64,000 nucleotides of DNA from Clostridiales bacterium (GTDB taxonomy: Bacteria; Bacillota; Clostridia; TANB77; CAG-508): the NCBI GenBank assembly GCA_019417465.1, contig DXVF01000002.1:118501-182500 (forward strand), in the 5' to 3' direction. Shown here piece by piece: positions 1 through 9,412 of the stretch; the first letter of the stretch is position 1; each line of letters opens with the position of its first letter. Under the pieces are notes generated by a model. The model saw nothing but the letters and a program-made list of their open reading frames with translations, ran no database searches and was not told the DNA's origin. Made by a program: the position numbers and the translations under genes.

Positions 1-3
1 TTT

Positions 4-978
4 TTACACTCCCTTAATTTTTTTGTAAAATTTCAAAAAAAGCTTTATGTTAACTGTTGCAAGCATAATAGAAATTTTATGATGCATTTTTTCATTCATA
101 CTAAATAAAAAACTAAATATATATGGTTTTATATCTTCTAGTATATTTTCTGTCTCATCAATATTATTAATATCAATACACTTATACATACATTTTATCC
201 CTATTCTTACATACCTTTGAACTGCATATCTTTTTATTTTATGGTATTTTGTATCATAAAATTGTATAATTTCTTTTGTTATTTCTATTTCTTTTTTCCA
301 GTTATCATTATATTGGCTTTTTGTAACACTATCAGATCTATTGTTCCAAAAATATAAACCTTCTTCAGTATCTAAAACTATTTTATTACATATTGATATT
401 ATTTTATATAATAATTCTAAATCTTCTGCAATTTTAGTATTTACACAGAATTTATATTTATCAAACAATTTTTTCTTATATAATTTTCCCCATGATACAC
501 CATTAAAATCCTTTTCAATCATTAACTCTTTTAATGCTTGCTCAGAGTCTAAGACTTTGAATTTATTATTTTTCTGAAACATAATACTATTATTATTTTC
601 ATTTACAATATTTCTACCTATAATCACCATATCAGCATCATTTCTATTTAAATCATTATACATTTTTTGAAGCATATTCTCACTAATATAGTCATCCGAA
701 TCTACAAATGTTATATACTCACCTATTGATTGTATAATTCCAACATTCCTACTGTCTGATACGCCTGTATTTTCTTTATGTATAACTTTGACTCTATTAT
801 CTTTTATAGCATATTCGTCACAGATTTTACCACTATTATCTGGCGAACCATCATCAACTAAAATCAATTCAAAGTTTCTATATGTCTGCATCAAAATCGA
901 CTTAATACATCTTTCTAAATATTTTTCTACATTATACACTGGCACAATTACACTTATTAAATCATTTATTTTAATCAC
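4..978 (-). CDS. Glycosyltransferase family 2 (exopolysaccharide)
   Basis: Probable inverting GT-A sugar transferase adding a residue to the lipid-linked repeat unit at the inner membrane face. The N-terminus carries the GT2 fold: a Rossmann strand with VPVYN (residues 12-16), VDDGSPD (41-47) and the DxD-type metal/nucleotide-sugar site DSDD (93-96). The C-terminal half is Lys/Ile-rich and gives no substrate clue. It is 324 aa, normal for the family. The start ATG overlaps the end of the upstream GT2 gene by 4 bp, indicating translational coupling; it is the last gene of the operon visible here. Donor and acceptor sugars cannot be told from sequence. Confidence 0.9.
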   Translation of the reverse strand: MIKINDLISVIVPVYNVEKYLERCIKSILMQTYRNFELILVDDGSPDNSGKICDEYAIKDNRVKVIHKENTGVSDSRNVGIIQSIGEYITFVDSDDYISENMLQKMYNDLNRNDADMVIIGRNIVNENNNSIMFQKNNKFKVLDSEQALKELMIEKDFNGVSWGKLYKKKLFDKYKFCVNTKIAEDLELLYKIISICNKIVLDTEEGLYFWNNRSDSVTKSQYNDNWKKEIEITKEIIQFYDTKYHKIKRYAVQRYVRIGIKCMYKCIDINNIDETENILEDIKPYIFSFLFSMNEKMHHKISIMLATVNIKLFLKFYKKIKGV

Positions 979-1958
979 CTATTTCTTACTAATATTGAAA
1001 CTATTCCTTTATATATCTCTCTATTTAAATATAATACACATAATTCTATTTTTTTTCTAAAATTTATTTGTGTATTAATCGCTTCAAATCTATATTTTTT
1101 CATATATTTTTTAAATTTTTTATAATCCTCAATATATTCTTTTGAATTATATAGATTGTCCAATTTACCTAAAATTATATAATCATAGCACATTTTTATT
1201 CTTTTTATTTCCGAAATCTCGGCATATTTTTCATTTTGAGCTATATTTTTTTTAATGTACTCTTCTCTTAATATTGACATTTCTCTTAAATCATTTACTA
1301 ATTTATCACTTATGCTTTTCATAATACTATTACTTCTCTTAATATAATAATATTCAATTTCATTTTTATATACTATTTTCTCTGCTTTTTCAAATACTAG
1401 ATGCATTACAGCCATATCTTCAAATTTTCTTCCTATAGGAAACTGTACATTTTCCCATAATTGCTTTTTGTATAATTTATTCCAGCAATGACTTGTTATA
1501 AATTTAGATTTCAATAATTCTTGTATAGCATCAATATTGTTAAAACTATATACCTCTCCATTTAGCTTTACACTTGGAGTTTTGTTTTTATCTAATAATT
1601 CATAAGCACAAATCGAAATATCTGCATTATTCTTTTGCAATAAATTATATAAATTCTCTATCATATCTTCTTTTATGTAATCATCACTATCAACAAATCC
1701 TATATATTTACCACTTGCAATTTTCATACCTGTATTTCTTGCATCCGACATTCCACCATTTTGTTTATGAATGACTTTAACTCTACTATCTTCTTTCTCA
1801 TATCGATTACATATATTTATAGAATCATCTGATGATCCATCATTAACTAATATTATCTCTAAGTTTTTATATGTTTGATTCAATATTGAATCCACGCATT
1901 TTTCTAAGTATTCTTCAACATTATATATTGGAACAATTATACTTATTAAATCTTCCAT
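975..1958 (-). CDS. Glycosyltransferase family 2 (exopolysaccharide)
   Basis: A second GT2 enzyme closely resembling its downstream neighbour: VPIYN near residue 9, VNDGSSDDS near 38 and the DSDD site at 90-93. I choose the ATG at 1958 rather than the longer frame to 1994 because GGAGAG lies 7-10 nt before it and the family's MxxLISIIVP start matches. The preceding epsG-like stop lies 11 nt upstream. Two similar adjacent GT2 genes suggest an old tandem duplication that diversified to add different sugars (inference). Substrate unknown. Confidence 0.9.
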   Translation of the reverse strand: MEDLISIIVPIYNVEEYLEKCVDSILNQTYKNLEIILVNDGSSDDSINICNRYEKEDSRVKVIHKQNGGMSDARNTGMKIASGKYIGFVDSDDYIKEDMIENLYNLLQKNNADISICAYELLDKNKTPSVKLNGEVYSFNNIDAIQELLKSKFITSHCWNKLYKKQLWENVQFPIGRKFEDMAVMHLVFEKAEKIVYKNEIEYYYIKRSNSIMKSISDKLVNDLREMSILREEYIKKNIAQNEKYAEISEIKRIKMCYDYIILGKLDNLYNSKEYIEDYKKFKKYMKKYRFEAINTQINFRKKIELCVLYLNREIYKGIVSILVRNR

Positions 1959-1969
1959 TTCTTTCTCTC

Positions 1970-3086
1970 CTATATATTTAAGATATCTGAACAATATGGA
2001 TATGTTTCCCCTGTATTAAAATGTACGAATGTAAAATACCAATAGAATAATAATACACTAATTGATAGAAAATTCATAGTAAATTTGTTGAATTTATTAT
2101 CTTTAAATCCTCTGTCTAATTGTGCAACAATATAAATTATTGGTGCTAATCCATAATAATATGCAATTCTATCAGCATAGCTTGCAAAAATTCCGAACTT
2201 GATTTAATACTAAATCAAGTATAATAAAATAAATATATATTTCATTATTTGCATCTATAATCTTTAATTTCTTATAACAATATAGAGCCATTATTATCCA
2301 AAAAACCCTAAATAAAATTGCTGCAAAATTAAAGTCAAGTTCCTCTCTTGAAAATATTGTGATGTAATTAGCATATTTGATTGACAAAATTCCTACATCA
2401 TATACTAAGAAATGTATAATATTTTCATAGTTTAATATTGCAAATGTAATTCCTAAAAGAATCACTATTTTGTAAATTCCTTTATGCTTCTTGTTTAAAA
2501 TATTAAATATAAAATAAATAGGTATTGAAAATATTGCTGTAGAATGTAATAATGTTGCAATCAATATACAAATTATAAATTTTATTATTTTTTTATTTTC
2601 AACATATCTCATTGAAAATAAAATAACACTAATAGCCAAACTTTGTCTAACTAAATTCAAAGAAATATTATAAAATACCATTAAATAGACTGTCATTGCT
2701 AACCACATATGAATTGACTTTCTTTTATTATATATAAACAAATACAATAAAGTCATATTGATTAACTCAATTATAAATAACAACACATTTATATTATCTG
2801 ACATTCTTGATATAATATAGTTTATCACTATATATAAAAAATCCGTATTTAGATTTCCTAAGCATTCTTTAAAAGACTGACTTTGTAAAGCCGTTTGAAA
2901 ATTTTGCTCCACATATACACTTATATCTAAACCTATATCTAAGTTTCTCAATCCTGCTACTATTGATGGTAGCGCTATCGCTAAAATTGAAAAAATAACT
3001 CCTATAAATTTGTTCTTCTTGTCAAAATTTCTCTCTGCAATATATGTAAACAATATTGTTATTACAAACATTATTATATAAACCAT
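1970..3086 (-). CDS. EpsG-like polysaccharide polymerase, +1 shift at CGG
   Basis: Polytopic membrane protein of the EpsG/Wzy-like family, likely polymerizing repeat units. It has about ten hydrophobic segments and begins MVYIIMFVITILF. The zero-frame ORF ends after 304 residues. The +1 frame continues from the in-frame CGG at 2193-2195, read GTT C GGA, giving LNQV-G-IFASYADR and then an EpsG-type C-terminus ending in YPYCSDILNI. The joined length of 371 aa is usual for EpsG. The start ATG at 3086 has a weak Shine-Dalgarno; a better GGAGAG just upstream serves only a six-codon frame. It sits between GT genes. Family assignment is firm, the exact linkage unknown. Confidence 0.82.
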
Positions 3087-3125
3087 AATTCTTTTAATGA
3101 TATAATTTTATCATTCTCTCCTTTT

Positions 3126-4286
3126 TTAGATATTTTTATAAAATGCATTTCTTTTTTCATTCAAACTTTTATTGTTAAATTCTTCTGCCTTATTTAAATT
3201 TTTTATTGATTGATTCTTTAATTCATCTATTTCTATATACATTAATATTTTTGTTAATTCATTTACGCTTTTCTTTTTAAATATAAATTTCTCATCTAAC
3301 AGCTCTGGTATCCCCCCTGTCGAAGCTCCAATAGCAGGACAAGCTCTGCTCATTGCTTCTATCAATGCTCTTGGTAATCCTTCTTGTAAACTTGGTTGTA
3401 TATATATATCCATATTATCAATTAACTCAAAAACTTCATTATGTGGCAATGAGCCCAAAAAATGCACTTCTTTCTCTAAGCCAAGATTTATCGCAATTTT
3501 TTTTAATCTTGTATCATCTCCACCACCAGCTAAATAGTACTCAAATTTTTTACCTTGTTTTTTTAATTTAGCCATTGCTTTCATAACAAATTCTTGACCT
3601 TTATACTTTAAACCTACTGAAGCTATTGTTCCTATTTTAACTACATCAACATTTTTCATGCTATTTATTTTTTCTAATCTCTTTTGTAAAATTGTATCAT
3701 CAAATTCATTTAAAACAACATCAGAGCATGCTATTGCTTCTCCTTTTGTTGGGTACCTTTTTTGTAGAAATTTATTAGTAACATATAACACTTTAGGTGC
3801 ATTCTTTATATACCTTTTATTTAAATACCACATTATTGGTGCCATTAATTTTCCAGCCCAATGTGTATGATTTGTGTATCCATCCCATGGACATGCTACC
3901 ATTTCTATCATGTATGGTTTATTTTTTTTCTTAGCACTATCACATGCAAACATTCCTATAATACTTGGCATTCTTACAATTATTGTATCTACATTATCTA
4001 ATATTTCATCAACTTCACATTCTATTTTTTTTCTATTTTTTATAGCATCTGGGATATCTTTGTATGATTTTATAGGTTTTACTTCTACATTTTCGCCATT
4101 AGTTTTTCTATATCCTGATATATTGCCGTTTTCCTTATCCTTATTTTTTACTCTTGTGGAAACTACTATATGCTCAAAATTATCTAAATACCTATTTTTA
4201 AAAAAATCATATGTTAAAGTCATTCCATAAAAATCATTACCTTCATCTTCTAACAACACTGTATCAAAAAAAAATGCAGTTTTCAT
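3126..4286 (-). CDS. Glycosyltransferase family 4
   Basis: GT-B fold sugar transferase, 386 aa. The C-terminal Rossmann domain shows the GT4 signature: GTIASVGLKYKGQEF (donor-site loop), LGSLPHNEVFELI, then QPSLQEGLPRALIEAMSRA containing the EX7E donor-binding glutamates, and GGIPELL. No signal peptide or membrane segment, so it acts on the cytoplasmic face on lipid-linked intermediates. It lies 17 bp from the upstream pyruvyl transferase gene in the same operon. The sugar is not predictable. Confidence 0.9.
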   Translation of the reverse strand: MKTAFFFDTVLLEDEGNDFYGMTLTYDFFKNRYLDNFEHIVVSTRVKNKDKENGNISGYRKTNGENVEVKPIKSYKDIPDAIKNRKKIECEVDEILDNVDTIIVRMPSIIGMFACDSAKKKNKPYMIEMVACPWDGYTNHTHWAGKLMAPIMWYLNKRYIKNAPKVLYVTNKFLQKRYPTKGEAIACSDVVLNEFDDTILQKRLEKINSMKNVDVVKIGTIASVGLKYKGQEFVMKAMAKLKKQGKKFEYYLAGGGDDTRLKKIAINLGLEKEVHFLGSLPHNEVFELIDNMDIYIQPSLQEGLPRALIEAMSRACPAIGASTGGIPELLDEKFIFKKKSVNELTKILMYIEIDELKNQSIKNLNKAEEFNNKSLNEKRNAFYKNI

Positions 4287-4302
4287 ATTTTTCCTCCATA
4301 TA

Positions 4303-5559
4303 TTATAGTTTTTTCATAACTTGTTCCATTTTATTCATAATTTCAGACCTTAACATTGGAATTGTTTCTCCTAGTTTTTGCTGTAAAAGTTTACCGTTTT
4401 TTACCATTTCTCCAATTTTACCCATAAGATCTTCAAATGTTATTTCATCAATCTCTACTAGGTAATCTTGTAGCCCTACTGTTTCCATTATTCCATTTGT
4501 CTTTTTTTCATAAGCAATTGCTACAGTTGGTACTTTCATACTGGTAGCAAAAATATTTGAGTGCATTCTCGTTCCTATAAAATAATCAAAATTTCCTATT
4601 AAAGATTTTATCTCTACTGGAGATAAATCATTATCTAGAATCAAAAAGCTGTCTCTATACTCTTTTGGAATCTTCTCTCTTATACTTTTGGCTACATCTG
4701 TATCATCTGCATGAGCAACTATTACTTGGGGAACAAACACAAATCCTACATTGTCATTTTTTGCAAGTTCTAGCATTACATCTGCAATAGAGTTCATATA
4801 CCTTTCCATCGCATCTTCACTAGATGTTTGTAAATTTGGAAAATTCCACTTTCTAACTGTTATTCCGAATATTACACTATATTTCTTCTTAAATTCACTT
4901 ATTAGTGTACTTTCTTCTTCTATATCCTCTAACATAAAAGCCATATCAGGAATTAATGTATATTTTTCTTTCAACATAAAATTTGATAAATATTCATATG
5001 TTATTTTTTCTCTAGCATATATATAATCAACTTTTAATAAAACACTTTCAGTATAATGCTTTATTATTCTATTTTTTATAGGCTCTATAGATGTTCCCAT
5101 CATAACTACAGGCTTGTTAAACTTTGTATTAGCATAAATTTGGAATAAATGCATCAGACTATCAAATTTTTTTCCTCCTAAAAAACCTCCGCCACAAACA
5201 ACTATAATATCACTTTCTGACATTAAGTTAAAAGATCTATCTTTTTTAATTAATTTCTTCATTGAAAACTTCATCATCACAGTTAAATATATCATTTTAA
5301 CTATTAACTTTATTATTGCTATTAATTTTCCTATCTTTGAATGTTTAAAAGGAAATGGATTTAATATACTACTTTCAACATTTTTTATGCAATTATCATT
5401 GCAATATCTCTTTCTATCCTCATCTGGTGTAAATGATAAAATATTTATCTCTATATCATATCCGTATATTTTTTTCAATGTATTAACTATTCCTAGTAAA
5501 ATACCAGCATCACCTTTATTATACCATGTATATGCATTTGTTATAGTTATTTTCTTCAT
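4303..5559 (-). CDS. Polysaccharide pyruvyl transferase family protein
   Basis: Member of the PS_pyruv_trans family (CsaB/WcaK-like), which transfers pyruvate from phosphoenolpyruvate to form ketal-pyruvylated sugars. Visible hallmarks are TNAYTWYNKGDAGIL at the N-terminus (the family's GxxNxGD region), VVCGGGFLGG near residue 120, VMMGTSIEP near 150, and the C-terminal GTRMHSNIFA motif. At 418 aa the length is typical. The gene is embedded in the glycosyltransferase operon, implying that the polymer carries acidic pyruvyl groups (inference). Confidence 0.88.
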   Translation of the reverse strand: MKKITITNAYTWYNKGDAGILLGIVNTLKKIYGYDIEINILSFTPDEDRKRYCNDNCIKNVESSILNPFPFKHSKIGKLIAIIKLIVKMIYLTVMMKFSMKKLIKKDRSFNLMSESDIIVVCGGGFLGGKKFDSLMHLFQIYANTKFNKPVVMMGTSIEPIKNRIIKHYTESVLLKVDYIYAREKITYEYLSNFMLKEKYTLIPDMAFMLEDIEEESTLISEFKKKYSVIFGITVRKWNFPNLQTSSEDAMERYMNSIADVMLELAKNDNVGFVFVPQVIVAHADDTDVAKSIREKIPKEYRDSFLILDNDLSPVEIKSLIGNFDYFIGTRMHSNIFATSMKVPTVAIAYEKKTNGIMETVGLQDYLVEIDEITFEDLMGKIGEMVKNGKLLQQKLGETIPMLRSEIMNKMEQVMKKL

Positions 5560-5569
5560 ACTAGTTCTC

Positions 5570-6649
5570 CTAATTATATAATTTTTTGTAATCTCTACAC
5601 ATGTTTTCTATATTGTAATTCTTTACTATATTTTTTTTTGTTTGCTCAATTATCTCTTCTATGTTAATTTGCTTGCCTTTTATATCATCAATAATTTGTA
5701 TATAATTTTCTAATTCATTACAAATAAAACCATTCAATTTATTTGCTATAACATCTCTATTACCTACCACATTACTTACTATACATATCTTTCCTAAATA
5801 CATTGCTTCTAATAATGCAATTGGTAGCCCTTCCCATAATGATGGTAAAATAAATATATCATTTTTTTCTAATTCTCTTAAAACTTCTTCTCTCTTTGCC
5901 CATCCAGTAATTTTTATGTTTTTACTTGTTAATTCATCTTTTAATTCTCCATCACCAATCCAAGTGAATTGTAAATCTGGAAAATTCTCTGCTATTTTAT
6001 TAAATAACTCTGGATTTTTTTGAAATCCAATTCTTCCTACTGTACAAATTTTTAAATTATTTACATCTATTTCTTTTAAATTGTCATTTTTTATAATCTT
6101 GTCAATTTCTTTAGTATTTACACCATTATTTACATATGTGCTATTTTTAGTAAGTTTTAAAGATTCTTTATATTCTCCTTTTGAACAAGCAACAATTGTA
6201 CATTTTCTTCTATATATTGCCACCATTTTTTCTATTGATTTATACATAAACCTTTTTAATTTTGAATCATCTTGTTTCAAAAAAGAATATCCATGTGGTG
6301 TATAAAACATCTTTCTATTTTTGCCACTAATTACTAATCGTCCTATTATCCCTGCTTTTGATGAGTGCATATGGACTATATCTGGATTTTCTTCTTTTAT
6401 TATTCTTCTTACTTCCATGCAAGCTTTTAAGTCTTTAATGCCTATATTTCTAGTAAAATTTTTAACTTCAATAAATTTCACATTTCCACTAAAATAGCCT
6501 TTGAAATTATCTGGAGTTTGATTTCTTTTTGAATATGCTATTACAACATCATATTCATCACTTATGCTATTGCAAAGCTCTACCAAAAAGGTAAACACTC
6601 CACCTCCAAAGGCTTCTACTAGATGTAATATTTTTTTCTTTTCTGTCAT
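5570..6649 (-). CDS. Glycosyltransferase family 4
   Basis: 359-aa GT-B enzyme. The N-terminal domain begins ILHLVEAFGGGVFTFL, typical of the acceptor-binding loop of EpsD/EpsF-like GT4s, followed by DIVHMHSSKAG and YTPHGYSF. The C-terminal domain has VGRIGFQKNP and LPSLWEGLPIALLEAM with the donor-binding glutamate pair. It probably adds the second sugar after the initiating transferase encoded 6 bp upstream (inference from gene order). Cytoplasmic; substrate unknown. Confidence 0.9.
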   Translation of the reverse strand: MTEKKKILHLVEAFGGGVFTFLVELCNSISDEYDVVIAYSKRNQTPDNFKGYFSGNVKFIEVKNFTRNIGIKDLKACMEVRRIIKEENPDIVHMHSSKAGIIGRLVISGKNRKMFYTPHGYSFLKQDDSKLKRFMYKSIEKMVAIYRRKCTIVACSKGEYKESLKLTKNSTYVNNGVNTKEIDKIIKNDNLKEIDVNNLKICTVGRIGFQKNPELFNKIAENFPDLQFTWIGDGELKDELTSKNIKITGWAKREEVLRELEKNDIFILPSLWEGLPIALLEAMYLGKICIVSNVVGNRDVIANKLNGFICNELENYIQIIDDIKGKQINIEEIIEQTKKNIVKNYNIENMCRDYKKLYN

Positions 6650-6654
6650 ATTTC

Positions 6655-7374
6655 CTACGCAGCTCCTTCACGTTTGATTGTTTTTACAACTGTTTTTGCA
6701 ACTAATCCAACATCTTGAATTACATTTGTATTTTCATAATATTCTAAATCAAGCTCTAATCTCTCATCAAACGAAACTTCACTTCTTCCAGAAACTTGCC
6801 ATAAACCTGTTATACCAGGTTTACATTTTATTATGTAATAATAATAGTATCCCATATCTTCCTGTTCTCTTGGCAAATATGGGCGCGGACCTACTAAACT
6901 CATATCGCCTTTTAATACATTAATAAATTGTGGAAATTCATCCAAACTTGTTTTCCTTAAAAATTTGCCTATTTTCGTAACTCTTGGATCATTTTTTAGT
7001 TTTTTATTCTTTTTATATTCTTTTTGCGCTTCTTTGTCTTCTCTTAAAATTCTTTCTAATTCTTTATCTGCTCCTACTATCATTGTTCTAAATTTATACA
7101 TCTTAAACAATTTACCATCTTTACCAATTCTTTCTTGTGTAAAAAATAGTGGTCCTTCATCTTTTTCAAAAAAGTTTACAACTGCTACAACTATCGTTAT
7201 TGGTATAAGTAAAATTATTCCTACTATTCCTGCTAATAAATCTAATAATCTCTTTCCTACTTTATTAAATAAGTTTACAGCTTTTTTTTCTATTAAACTT
7301 TCGCTCTTTCTTGATTGTGATAATATTAATTCGTCCTCTTTTAACATAGTAATATCATCTTTAGCAAGATTCAT
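6655..7374 (-). CDS. Undecaprenyl-phosphate sugar phosphotransferase
   Basis: Initiating enzyme of the polysaccharide pathway: transfers a sugar-1-phosphate from a nucleotide sugar to undecaprenyl phosphate. It shows the complete bacterial sugar transferase domain: KRLLDLLAGIVGIILLIP membrane re-entrant segment (about 42-60), GPLFFTQERIG, KMYKFRTM, RKTSLDEFPQF and DMSLVGPRP. At 239 aa it is the short EpsL/WcaJ-C type lacking the N-terminal CoA-binding-like part. Its ATG follows GGGGGATG. It is the first gene of the operon and is preceded by a consensus-like promoter. Confidence 0.93.
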   Translation of the reverse strand: MNLAKDDITMLKEDELILSQSRKSESLIEKKAVNLFNKVGKRLLDLLAGIVGIILLIPITIVVAVVNFFEKDEGPLFFTQERIGKDGKLFKMYKFRTMIVGADKELERILREDKEAQKEYKKNKKLKNDPRVTKIGKFLRKTSLDEFPQFINVLKGDMSLVGPRPYLPREQEDMGYYYYYIIKCKPGITGLWQVSGRSEVSFDERLELDLEYYENTNVIQDVGLVAKTVVKTIKREGAA

Positions 7375-7464
7375 ATTTAATCATCCCCCATATAAAATAT
7401 TAACATCCTATTACATTTTGATATGATTACTTTAATTAATCTCATTATAACATCGAATATTAAT

Positions 7465-7493
7465 ATTATACAATCTTTTAACATAAATTTCAA
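7465..7493 (-). promoter_or_regulatory. Promoter of the exopolysaccharide operon
   Basis: Minus-strand TTGAAA (7488-7493), 17-nt spacer, TATAAT (7465-7470). A second TATAAT lies at 7444-7449. It is the only strong promoter-like sequence between the operon's first gene and the divergently placed neighbourhood, leaving a leader of roughly 80 nt. Confidence 0.65.
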
Positions 7494-7576
7494 GTTTTTG
7501 TAACATATTTGTAAAATTTTTGTCATCTTTTGTTAACTTTTTATGTTTATTGTATTGTTTATACGGGAATCAAGGT

Positions 7577-8080
7577 TTAATTATCCAATTTTTTACTTTT
7601 TATTATTACCTTCTGTATTAATAAAATTATACTTATTCCAAATAATACTCCCATTGTATCTATACAAACGTCAGTTATTTGTCCACTTCTCCCAGAAACA
7701 AATAGTTGATGTATCTCATCTGAAACTGCATATAACACACCTATTAATAAACTACTTCCGATTCTCTTGTATTTACTTATTGCGTATGTAGACATATGAC
7801 TCATAATAGTGATTCCTAATATTGTATATATAGAGAAATGTGCTAGTTTTCTTATAGGTATTTTCATTTTTTCTTTAATTGCTTCTTTTTCTAAATTCTC
7901 TAAATCTTTTGTAAACGGATTTATATTTATTATCATATTAATAAAAAAATCACTTGTACTAGTAGACTTATCTGAATTTTGTGATGAAAAATTGAATATT
8001 ATAAAAAATACCATAATTGTTAACATAAGTGTAACTATTCTAATTATTATGTTTTTCTTTTTTATATCAGTTTGTAACAT
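7577..8080 (-). CDS. VanZ-like family membrane protein
   Basis: 167-aa membrane protein with four hydrophobic segments. It carries VanZ family motifs: MPIRKLAHFSIYTILG, with the conserved K-x-x-H-F-x-x-Y/F, then GVLYAVSDEIHQLFVSGRSGQITDV, with DE-x-x-Q and the R-x-x-x-x-x-D pattern. VanZ relatives reduce susceptibility to some glycopeptides in enterococci, but most chromosomal members have no known role. Single gene, transcribed away from the LCP gene. Nothing indicates a resistance cluster here. Confidence 0.88.
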   Translation of the reverse strand: MLQTDIKKKNIIIRIVTLMLTIMVFFIIFNFSSQNSDKSTSTSDFFINMIININPFTKDLENLEKEAIKEKMKIPIRKLAHFSIYTILGITIMSHMSTYAISKYKRIGSSLLIGVLYAVSDEIHQLFVSGRSGQITDVCIDTMGVLFGISIILLIQKVIIKSKKLDN

Positions 8081-8192
8081 ATTTTTTTATCTCCTTAACT
8101 TTCTTTTATATTATGATGTTAAAAATTATATACCAATTTTTTCCTTCATACAACTTTTAATATTATTTTCTTTACTTTTTTTTTATTTGTTG

Positions 8193-8198
8193 TATAAT
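8193..8198 (+). promoter_or_regulatory. Candidate -10 box of the LCP gene
   Basis: TATAAT 26 nt before the TTG start of the LCP gene, preceded at the right distance only by a poor -35 (CTTTAC). It fits a weak or activator-dependent promoter. Confidence 0.4.
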
Positions 8199-8223
8199 AT
8201 AATTATATTATTTTAGAAAGAAG

Positions 8224-9286
8224 TTGATTATTTTGTCTAAACATGAAGTATTAAAAGAAAAGAAAAAAATGGGATTATTACCTAAAATTTTATTATTTAT
8301 ATTTATCTCTATTATTATTGTTGTTCTTGTAGCTGTCTGCTCTGCTTATTTATGGGCAAGACATAAATGGGGACAAATGGAATATGTTAATTTAAGCAAA
8401 AGTGATATTGAAGTAAATGAAGGAGTAGAAGAATCATTAAAAGGTTATCGTAATATAGTTTTACTTGGTTTAGATGCTAGAGAAGATAGTTTTGAAACAG
8501 GAAATCGTAGTGACTGTATTATGATTGTTAGTTTAAACCAAGATACTAAAGAAGTTAAAATTGCTTCTGTTTATAGAGATACTTATTTAAATATTGATGG
8601 TCATGGTCTAGATAAAGTTACCCATGCTTATTCTTATGGTGGACCAAAACTTGCTTTAAGTACTTTAAATAAAAACTTAGATTTAAATATTTCAGAATTT
8701 GTAGCAATAAATTTTGATACAGTACATACTGTTGTTGATAGTGTTGGTGGAGTAAATATTAAAATTGAAGAAGACGAATTAAAATATATAAATAATTATA
8801 TCAATGGTATTGATAAACAATTTGGTACAACTACAGAAAAAGTTACAACTACTGGATGGCATAACTTAAACGGAGTTCAAGCTTTAGCATATTCCAGAAT
8901 TCGTTACACAGATGGTGGAGATTATAAAAGGGCTGAACGTATGAGAGATGTTTTAATTGCAGTATTTGAAAAAGCAAAATCAATGAACGTATCTGAGCTA
9001 AACTCTTTATCTAATACTATTTTACCTCATGTCTCAACTAACATTGATGTTAATGAAGCAATTAGTATGCTTCCACAATTAACAAGTATTAAAGTTAATG
9101 AAAGTTTTGGATGGCCTTATGAAGTAAAAGGTATTACTTTAGATAGATGGTACCGGAGTTCCTGTTACTCTAGAAGAAAATGTTTCTAAATTGCATGAAG
9201 CATTATTTAATGAAAAAAATTATGTACCTAGTGATACAGTAAAAAATATTAGTACTAGTATTATAAATAAAACAGGTTATAGATAA
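8224..9286 (+). CDS. LytR-CpsA-Psr (LCP) ligase, +1 shift at CGG
   Basis: LCP enzymes attach lipid-linked glycopolymers to peptidoglycan outside the membrane. A TTG start follows AGAAAG; residues 18-40 form one membrane anchor. LCP domain motifs are VLLGLDARED, GNRSD, VYRDTYLNI, a DxVGGV region and a GWHNLNGVQALAYSRIRYTDGG stretch. The zero-frame ORF reaches the in-frame CGG at 9154-9156 and then reads a short false tail. Read as TAC C GGA it continues LDRWY-G-VPVTLEENV to TAA at 9284-9286, giving 353 aa, normal for the family. Its position beside the polysaccharide operon suggests it anchors that polymer (inference). A terminator follows. Confidence 0.88.
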
Positions 9287-9352
9287 AAAATTATATATAC
9301 AACAATAATAATAAAGATTTGTATTGAATTATTTATATATCACTTTACAAAC

Positions 9353-9390
9353 AACACCCCTATAGTATTACACTAATAGGGGTGTTATTT
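9353..9390 (+). terminator. Rho-independent terminator after the LCP gene
   Basis: Perfect 11-bp stem AACACCCCTAT / ATAGGGGTGTT (arms 9353-9363 and 9376-9386) followed by ATTTT. Confidence 0.8.
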
Positions 9391-9412
9391 TGGTCTGCAA
9401 TAGTTGCGATAG

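Noticed and set aside
7577..8080. Glycopeptide resistance cluster
   Set aside because: Only a VanZ-like gene is present, without vanHAX or regulators.
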